From Plumapathes pennacea (Eukaryota > Cnidaria > Anthozoa > Antipatharia > Myriopathidae), in assembly GCA_964036295.1 (NCBI GenBank), contig OZ038464.1, positions 5,690,001 to 5,754,000 of the forward strand: a stretch of 64,000 nucleotides of DNA. The letters are read 5' to 3'. How positions within the stretch are numbered: position 1 is the stretch's first letter; every line of letters starts with the position of its first letter. A model generated the notes under the pieces. That model did not search any database and was not told the origin of the DNA. It saw only the letters and a program-made list of their open reading frames with translations. Below, in pieces: positions 56,566 through 64,000 of this stretch. A program made the translations under genes and the position numbers.

Positions 56566-56667
56566 GTAAGAAAGCAAGAGTTGAGAAATTAGTGAAAAAA
56601 AAAGGCAAATTGCAAAAAAGAGCTGTAGCAGTTGATATCCCTAGTTACTATGGAAACAACCACCGGC

Positions 56668-56872
56668 TAAACCCTTCAACTCCTGAGAGAGATCAACTTC
56701 AATTTTCTCACCAGAATATCATAGTATGGTATGAAGAAATTTCCGTTTGATAGCTTGCTCAGATAAAAACTGATTGGCTTATCAATTCTCACTAAATCAC
56801 TCATACATTTTCTTCTTGAATTGTTGGGGGAATTTGTATTATGAGCTAAGGAGTGAAATAGTTAACACGACC
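56668..56872. repeat. Dispersed CCCTTTCACTCCC-family copy
   Basis: Diverged copy: starts CCCTTCAACTCCTGAGAG and ends near AAGGAGTGAAATAGTTAA. Confidence 0.5.
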
Positions 56873-56939
56873 ATTCACCGGACTTTAAGTACTATACCTC
56901 CCAAAACAGAGTCTCTCTTCACCCACTCTGGCTTACGCC

Positions 56940-57245
56940 TTTCTGCAACGCTTTTCGCCGTGCGGTCAAATTGCTTTTGAGTCAGCGGTTATTGTTCAAA
57001 ACCTTGGACTCAAGCGCACAGATTTTGTAGTCCTCAAGACTTACCCAAGAAATTCAATACTAGGAATTGATACTCAACTATTATTTAGTTCAATGCATTT
57101 TCTATAACATAAGTTGTGCACAAACAAAACGAGGCTTGCACACGATGTGAAATCTTATCTTGAATTATGAGAAGTTAGATAGCCATGGCGACGAACGCTG
57201 ACAAACGGAAGTGACGTCAAGAACCTATTTGCGCGGTGTCTTACC
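56940..57245. repeat. Dispersed element, inverted copy of 41775-42110
   Basis: Opposite-orientation copy ending CTATTTGCGCGGTGTC; shares TTGCTTTTGAGTCAGCGGTT and TATAACATAAGTTGTGCA. Confidence 0.6.
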
Positions 57246-58458
57246 ACTCCAACATACCCTAAACAATGTTATGTAAATCATTTTCATTTCGCTAAAAGTT
57301 GACAATGATCAATTGCTACTGCAGTACGGATAATAAAGCAAGATAATGACTAGTAAAAGTAATATGCGTCAACTCCTGCTGTTTAAAGGATATTTCAATT
57401 ATAACAGACTGATTTATATGTGTGAGGTGTGATAAAAAAATATCCTCTCAAATACAATGGATATTCAGTATACTGAATCCGACTGTCCCACTGCCATCAC
57501 GTGGGCTAAATCTGTGCCCAGTTAAATTTCGCCACTTGACGTCAGAGGAGACAGAGAAGTATCCGTCACATTAGAAGTAGCTGCTTTATTGTTTCTTCAG
57601 GTATGATGAGTGTATTCTAGAACTCACGCAACAGCCAACTCTGAAGGCAGATTGACAATAAAACCACAAGTCTTGCTTGAGAAACTATGTAGGGACAATT
57701 GCGAAGGAAGGGACGATCAAACCAGAGGAAAATACATGAAAGTATATTGTATAGCACTAACCGTTTTAGACACCCAGTCCTTTGCAATAAAACCTAATAT
57801 TATGAACGCAAATGTTTACTGTTAGTGGCTTAAATGGGATAATTTGTTAGCAGCGGTAATCCATATGCTTTCAAGTCAAAAACTTTGAAGGTCACACTTT
57901 ATACCTGGGACTTATACAATACTACTGACAGTCAGGCAGGACTGAAAACTGAACTGGCTGAGATGACTCATCATAAAGCTTTGCGACCTATTATAAGAAA
58001 CACTGTCAATTAGTTTGATATGTAAAAAAATATGCATATTCACTCTATTGACGTTCTTGGGTTCGGTCAACACGTTAGAGACTTGTGTCAGGTTCCTTTA
58101 GAAAATTTATTAAATACGAACGTCACTGTGCTTCAGATGTTTGTACTGCTTGTTTGATCATCTGTTATGAATATTTATGACTATTAATACCTTGGCATTG
58201 AAAAAGCTAATTTACTGAAATGTCTCAAACAGATATATCCTAAAGTGACTGATTAGTTTTCATGTTTTGAATTTCATGAAGAAAAAAACAGAACAAACGA
58301 GCCGCCGCACACTAATGACTTTCCTGCAAAACGTTCAGTTCATTTACCAAGGATACTCTGGGAAATTATCGACTTGAAAGAGCACAGCCGAAAATTATTT
58401 GAAAAACAGTAACTAATCCAGGTCTACCGACTGGCTTTGAGTACAGCGAAGCTCTGAG

Positions 58459-59547
58459 ATGAACAACAGTACGTCGAACTCGTCAGCTTCTGCTGCTTAT
58501 GCTTGTGTCTTTGCCAAGTTGGAATTCAGGATGGACGACATAGAATACATTTTTGTGTCAAACGTCGTCTTGTCCGTGCTGAACGGCACGTTTGCTTTGA
58601 CCGCAATCACGGGGAATCTGCTTGTGCTGCTCGCTATCTGGCTGACTCACCTAAAACGCTCTCCCTCTAATGTCTTAATTTCCTCACTTGCTTTTGCTGA
58701 TTTTCAAGTTGGGTTTGTGGTACAGCCAGCTTTTGTGATGTATAAGATTTCTGAAATTTACGGCTACGGTCCTCTAGCGTGCTATGGCCGATTTATTAAC
58801 GTCACGTTTGGTTATGCCACTACTGGAGTCTCGCTGATGACGATGACCGCGATTGGACTGGAACGATATCTAGCTCTTCACCTGCATCTAAGATACATCG
58901 AGGTGATAACCCGACAAAAAATCATGATCTATTGTGGGGCTTCCTGGGGTATTGCAGTTGGGCTGGTAGTAATATACTTTCTTGAACGAAGTATCTTTGG
59001 TATAATCGTCGTACTTGCCGAAGTTTTAAGCGTCGTAATTACATCAGTGGCGTATTTTCGGGTGTACAAGATTGTCAAACGACACCAGAGCGATATACAG
59101 AAACAAAGGCGCATTTCTGTGGAGGCGCCAGGAGGAATGCAGCTGAACATCAAGAAATATCAACGGTCAACAAGCGCAATGTTCCTAGTTTTCATGTTGT
59201 CTTTTATTTGCTATGCCCCTTACCCACCCATCATGGTCCTGCTATTCAAATACGGCTATACTCCTAACGTGAAGATAGCGGTGGAGATGTCGGCGACTAT
59301 CATATGCATCAACAGCACACTCAATCCTCTTATCTATTGCTTAAAGCTGAAAGAAATTCGGCGCGCCGTCATGAACCTTCTTAAGATGCACCGGCCTGAA
59401 GTTTACCCGTTTGATAGAAGCGGTATGACTTTCGCTCCTATGAGTACAATAAGGAACCTTCACAACAGGGAGATGGCTTTAGACATTAAGCGAGAGAACG
59501 TGGACCACAATTTGCCTGCCTGTTATCAAGACTGCACAAGCCTCTAG
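58459..59547 (+). CDS. Class A (rhodopsin-like) G protein-coupled receptor, intronless
   Basis: 362 residues, seven membrane helices, single exon. N-terminus has N-glycosylation sites (N2, N7). Landmarks: TM1 ITGNLLVLLAIW (N53), TM2 LISSLAFADF (D81), Cys108 at the top of TM3, ERY at 135-137 (variant of DRY), TM4 W163, TM6 FICYAPYPP (CWxP changed to CYAP), TM7 NSTLNPLIYC (NPxxY at 289-293). Extracellular loop 2 is very short (about YFLERSIFG) and has no cysteine, so the usual TM3 disulphide is absent. The C-terminus ends CTSL, a class I PDZ-binding pattern. Short loop 2 and lack of the disulphide recall the melanocortin/lipid/adenosine branch, a group expanded in cnidarians; ligand unknown. 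ATG at 58459 gives a full TM1 and is preferred. Confidence 0.92.
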   Translation: MNNSTSNSSASAAYACVFAKLEFRMDDIEYIFVSNVVLSVLNGTFALTAITGNLLVLLAIWLTHLKRSPSNVLISSLAFADFQVGFVVQPAFVMYKISEIYGYGPLACYGRFINVTFGYATTGVSLMTMTAIGLERYLALHLHLRYIEVITRQKIMIYCGASWGIAVGLVVIYFLERSIFGIIVVLAEVLSVVITSVAYFRVYKIVKRHQSDIQKQRRISVEAPGGMQLNIKKYQRSTSAMFLVFMLSFICYAPYPPIMVLLFKYGYTPNVKIAVEMSATIICINSTLNPLIYCLKLKEIRRAVMNLLKMHRPEVYPFDRSGMTFAPMSTIRNLHNREMALDIKRENVDHNLPACYQDCTSL

Positions 59548-60689
59548 GCAAATCACAGTGTACTTTTATGTGTTAGAGGACCATCCTCGACGGACAACAC
59601 AATTAATCATGACTTGACAAGAACAAAAATCCCCGTAGAATTAAGCCAAAACATGAACCCGACCTACGACTTAAGTCAGTTTTACTCCTGGGTCTATGCA
59701 CAGCGCAACACTCAAATGCAAGAATCTTGAAGAGAGTTCATGCAACTAGAAAAGCTAATGGCGACATGAAAACCTAAATAGTCTGAACTCAATCAATGAC
59801 TAAGAAATTCATAGCAGAAGACAGTTTGGCACGATAAAACCGGGTGTTACTAACATGGATGATAAAGAAACGTTTATTATGTAGTTCACAAAAACTTGGT
59901 ATTTTCCATAGTCTTCGACTAATATAGTTTCTGTCCTTCCCAAATGTATAATAAGACGAGAACGGATAGATAATGAGTCTGTAAAGCGCCAATATGATTT
60001 GGTCGGCAAACGTGTGAAATATATACTAGCTAATTGTTCATATTCTTATTAGAAAGGACTTTCTTTCGAAAAATATAACAACGTCAATTAACTCAGAACC
60101 TTCGAGGAGAGAATATCTAATATATTTTGAAACATGGCTTCAATATAACTTGTGCATTAAATTTTATATAATGTCTTGTCATCTTCCTTTCACTTGCCTC
60201 GAATATTTGTGCATGAGAATATATCTTGAAAATAGGTCGGTGTACAGCAACAGGACGAGACATGTTTTTAGTACTTCATAAAAAACATGACGATAAAAGA
60301 AGAAGCAGGATATGCAACAATCTCACGAATGAGGAGCAAAAAATTAAATTTAAAGCAAATATCAGAGGTGCTTAATCAATTTTGTTTAAGGTTTTCTTGT
60401 AAATAGTGACAGCTGCTACCTAAAGATGAATATGTTAGCAAAATATGGAAAGGTTTAATTTATTTCAAAAGGCCCAACAAAATACTGTAACTAAAATGAT
60501 TTCATCGTAATAAAGCCCAGCACGATATTTTCTAGCTTCAGTTAATAACAATACGTATACATGAGAGAAAATAGATTATTTTATGCCATTACCATAAAAA
60601 TGGAATTGTCTAGATTACGCCAAGTCTACAAAACGAAACATCGGGCACATTGCGACTAAGAGATACAGATTATAAATAAATACTGGTCA

Positions 60690-60855
60690 ACTCCCTCTAA
60701 AACGGATACCCTCGGGACCAGCCCCAACTGTCTGTTCGAGAGAGGTGTCCGGCTTAAAGAGAGTCTAGTCAGAGTAAATGTCTGAAGAAACTGCAGGGAC
60801 CGCTCCTACCAGGTGTCCGTCTTAGAGTGTTGTCCGTCTTGTAGTCAGGCAATTT
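60690..60855. repeat. Dispersed CTCGGGA/GTCCG-type repeat
   Basis: CTCCCTCTAAAACGGATACC with several GTCCGTCTT segments; related to 51925-52110 and 38580-38760. Confidence 0.45.
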
Positions 60856-62572
60856 CCATTAAAGAATGTCATGAAAAAATCTACGTCTTCCTTTTAAAAC
60901 CAAATATTGGCTTTTCTTGGTATAACACTGCGAGCAGGTAAACAATCTTTCAATTTTCCATCAGACATTACCATATGTCAACCCACTTATCAATTGCGAA
61001 TCCTACTGAAACATCTAAATCCTCAAATACTAATTGTCACACTAAAGCTAAAGCAGTGACCAGGATTTATTATAAAATAAAATTTGAATCGGAAAAGATG
61101 GCAGAGTTGGGGCTTGAAGAAACAAGATGGCTGTAATTTACAGGTAACAAAAGAACTTTACTCGACTCTCCTTAGTTCAACAACTAAAAATTTAGTTTCT
61201 AAAAGAGTTACTACAGAGCTACAGATACCAATTTGTTTACTCTGAACAACCTGTCAAATCATAAAGCTACTGACCAATTCAATATGCAAATCGTCGCCGC
61301 AGTCTTTTAAGATAATAAATAAATGAAAAAGTTCATTGAGGAAATTAAGACTTCCGCAACCAAAATAAACCAGTGACACCACTAAATGCTCACATCAAAG
61401 CTAGTACACTGTCATGGCAACTATTAATGGGGCACAATAAGTTATTTGTATGTCACGTTTCCCTTTTCGTTCAGTAGTAATCTAAACTGATTAGAAATAT
61501 GGCTGACGTTACTACGTCTATTGCTAACCATAATTATTAATATTAATTATTAATACTAATATTAATGTAAATCAATTCTTAATATTAATCATGAACGGAT
61601 GATTATCGTTTGTGAATTTAAGGGGGTATTAGTCCTCTTCATTTGCTTGAAATATTTAGCACCTACATAAATTTTGGTTAAAAACATATAAATCCCGGAG
61701 GATTCTGGAGGTAATTTTGTCAACCATTAGTTGCAAACAACTGTTGCGTTTTAGAAATCGAATACACCACTCTCGTTGTGCAAACAACAAAAAAACATGT
61801 TTCATTTATTCGTTTTTTTATTTGTCCACTCTCTTGTCAAGTAATTCTTTATAATGCTGGGCAAGCCCTTTGCATCAGGCTGGTCACATGACCAAAATCC
61901 ACTACGTGACTTAAAATCCATCACCTAAGACTTTCCGAGTGCCACAAATGGAAAGAGCGTGAAAACACATGCAGAAATGCAAAGTTTCGGTATCACAGCA
62001 TGTGCAAATCCGGCGAATTTGGCAACATTTTGAAGTTTAGAAATAATAAGATTTGTACCGGAAAAGTTGCATGGGAGGCAAGCCTTTTGGAGATTTTTAT
62101 TTCCAATGATCAATTAATGTAATCCCTTTCACTTTTTATATTCGCCTAATCATGGAGCTTTATTTCAAAACTCAGTGTATGTATCTCTAGTTTCTAGTAA
62201 TATCGAGACTTTTTACTTAAAACTAAACAGCAATTCTATTGGGAGCGGGATTGTGGAGGTCTGCAGATAATTTGTATGAAGGTACAAATTGTTGTATCTA
62301 ACTTGTGTATCAACAAAAAGCTGTCTTCTCTATGTAGATATTTTTCCTTGTATGCTTGAAACAGTTAAGGGCCGTTATTGAATCTTTTGGTTCAGTAATA
62401 TTTGGTTACGTAAATTCATCAATTCTAGGGATGCATTGCGACGTGGTTACAAGACGCTTGGGTGAAGCACAAGCACGTGGTACAGACTGAATTGTTCACA
62501 AAAGTTTAAAGCCAGCACAAGAGAAAATCAAAACAATAAACACATGCAGTTTGTTCGTTCGTTCGTTCTTCA

Positions 62573-62665
62573 TTTAGTTAGTTAGTTAGTTAGTTGGTTA
62601 GTTAGTTAGTTATTTATTTAGTTAGTTAGTTATTCATTTAGTTATTTAGTTAGTTATTTAGTTGT
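62573..62665. repeat. (TTAG)n / (TTTAG) tetranucleotide tract
   Basis: About 90 bp of TTAG units with ATTT variants. Confidence 0.85.
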
Positions 62666-64000
62666 TTCTCGTGCAAGTCAACATAACATTTATTTCATAA
62701 ATTTTAAAAGAGAAACCTAAAACTTGGTGATTTCAGTTCCTTTAAATATTAAACTCTTATACTTATTAAACATTCAAAGTCTCCCATGTTTAGGGGAGAT
62801 AGTGATTTCATAGCCAAGTTGTATAAAAATTGAAACAACATTTTGCATCGTGCTTTACTAAACTTCGTATTTAATTAATCCTGCAAAGCTTTACTGCAAT
62901 TAACTTTTTCTGGCTGATCTATAATTGCCATAGAAAACTTCGTAATTGCTTTATCTTTTCTGCATTACGTTTTCAGTTATTATAGACAGTTAATTCACAC
63001 CAAAAGAGTGTTAGTCACAGAAAAGTCACTGAGTGCAGCCATTTCAACCAATCTGAATCAAATTTTACATTTTTTTAACCACCGGATACTTAATTTCATT
63101 CTCGCATACTGACCAATCATAGTTTCAGAAGTTTTTTTCAACATGAAAGTTAACATTCCTTATTAACAGTTTGGTATTATTCAATTCACTGCATGGCCAA
63201 GGCTGTATCGAGCCCACTTTTAATAAATGGTAAATGGTCGTTATCACCAATGCTGCTGGGAAATATTTAAGAAAATTTAAAAATCCAGTTTAGAAAATAA
63301 TTCTAGAAGCAAATTTGTTTTTTAATAAAAAGACGTAGCTGTTGCAATCTGCAGAAAACCTATCAATGGTCCCATTTAACATGACAGTTATCATAATTAT
63401 TGAATTTTAAAATTATGTTTGGCAAATGTCAGTAGAGATATATTTTGGAAATTTAATTACACCTTGTTAGGATTCTCATTTTCATTGAGTTATCTTGCTG
63501 TAAGGTTTTCAAATTGAACTTCGTCCCAAGAAAAGTAAACGATAAAAGACCTCCATGGTTCAAACACTCGGACATGTTTGCAACACAATTTACAGTCGGG
63601 TGATTTACCCGGTCGTGTGAACCAAGCAGCTGAATTTTAAATATTCTATTTTTGAATTTCGAAAATTGCATTTTGCGAATATTCCACACTCGTTTGTAAT
63701 TATTTCATATGTTCGGCACAAAGATGTTTACTGCAGTCCTCGCAAAACATCAACCCTAACTGAGGTAAACTATTAACTTTTTGTTACAGGTTCACTCAAA
63801 AAGAAAAAAGATTGCCACTGTCGAAAACAAGAAAGTGGTGAAGTACTGTAGGTCATGGAAGTAGGCTAAGAACAGTAGGCTAATGCCCTGTTTACACGAC
63901 CCCGGGTTGGGTATTAGTCCGGGTCAAATCCCCCACCCTGGTCAACCCCTCTTCACTCAGTCTTCAGTGAAAGTTTATACGACGAAGGCCAATATTTCAA

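Larger units (their letters stand above)
55976..58458. other. Intergenic region between FoxO-like gene B and GPCR
   Basis: About 2.5 kb. It contains a candidate first exon at 56489, two dispersed repeats (56668-56872 and 56940-57245) and unassigned sequence 57250-58458 that must include the 5' region of the GPCR. Confidence 0.45.
59548..64000. other. Right-hand region, no clear gene
   Basis: About 4.4 kb, very A/T-rich. It contains a GGATACCCTCGGGA-type dispersed repeat (60690-60855), a TTAG tetranucleotide tract (62573-62665), an ATTAAT-rich stretch near 61540-61580 and a possible small exon near 63790. No tRNA or long frame was found. Confidence 0.5.

Overview
This is a eukaryotic, A+T-rich window with long introns, GT-AG splicing and very many transposon remnants. 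The gene content suggests a cnidarian, most likely a stony coral: a secreted protein joining C-type lectin, sushi and EGF modules to a VWDE-type von Willebrand D region, two FoxO-derived forkhead genes, one intronless class A GPCR, a DIRS-type tyrosine-recombinase retrotransposon, and many short inverted-repeat elements. The organism call is an inference from gene families; no rRNA or mitochondrial sequence is present to fix the species.

Left part (1 to 25.4 kb, minus strand). One large gene starts at 25427 with a signal peptide and runs off the left edge. I could place 16 coding exons, all in compatible phase (3,536 nt, about 1,178 codons): signal peptide, two C-type lectin domains, a six-cysteine selectin-like sushi domain, a calcium-binding EGF, a third C-type lectin, a short Cys linker, then a VWDE-like half (N-terminal VWDE region, VWD domain, Cys-rich region with a furin-type RARR, EGF). 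Its introns hold a long repeat present twice (2.9-6.4 kb and 10.5-15.2 kb), a 3.6 kb internally deleted DIRS element inside one copy, a composite inverted-repeat element inside the other, a Penelope-like relic and several MITEs.

Middle (25.4 to 52.6 kb). This is mostly repeat-rich intergenic sequence: an integrase-like fragment, two LINE reverse transcriptase relics, foldback elements (one with a 10-bp target duplication), a tandem tRNA-Ile(AAU) pair with one decayed copy, long (TA)n tracts, and an almost perfect 1-kb palindrome. It also holds the first FoxO-like gene (minus, 35.36 to 33.12 kb, two exons).

Right part (52.6 to 64 kb, plus strand). A second FoxO-like gene (52.68 to 55.44 kb, two exons) has the same intron position and the same altered recognition helix as the first. 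An intronless GPCR follows (58.46 to 59.55 kb), then about 4.4 kb with no clear gene. The two FoxO-like genes diverge from a 17-kb spacer, each ends just after the forkhead domain, and they look like paralogs that lost the FoxO C-terminal regulatory region. Nothing shows that the three gene systems act together.
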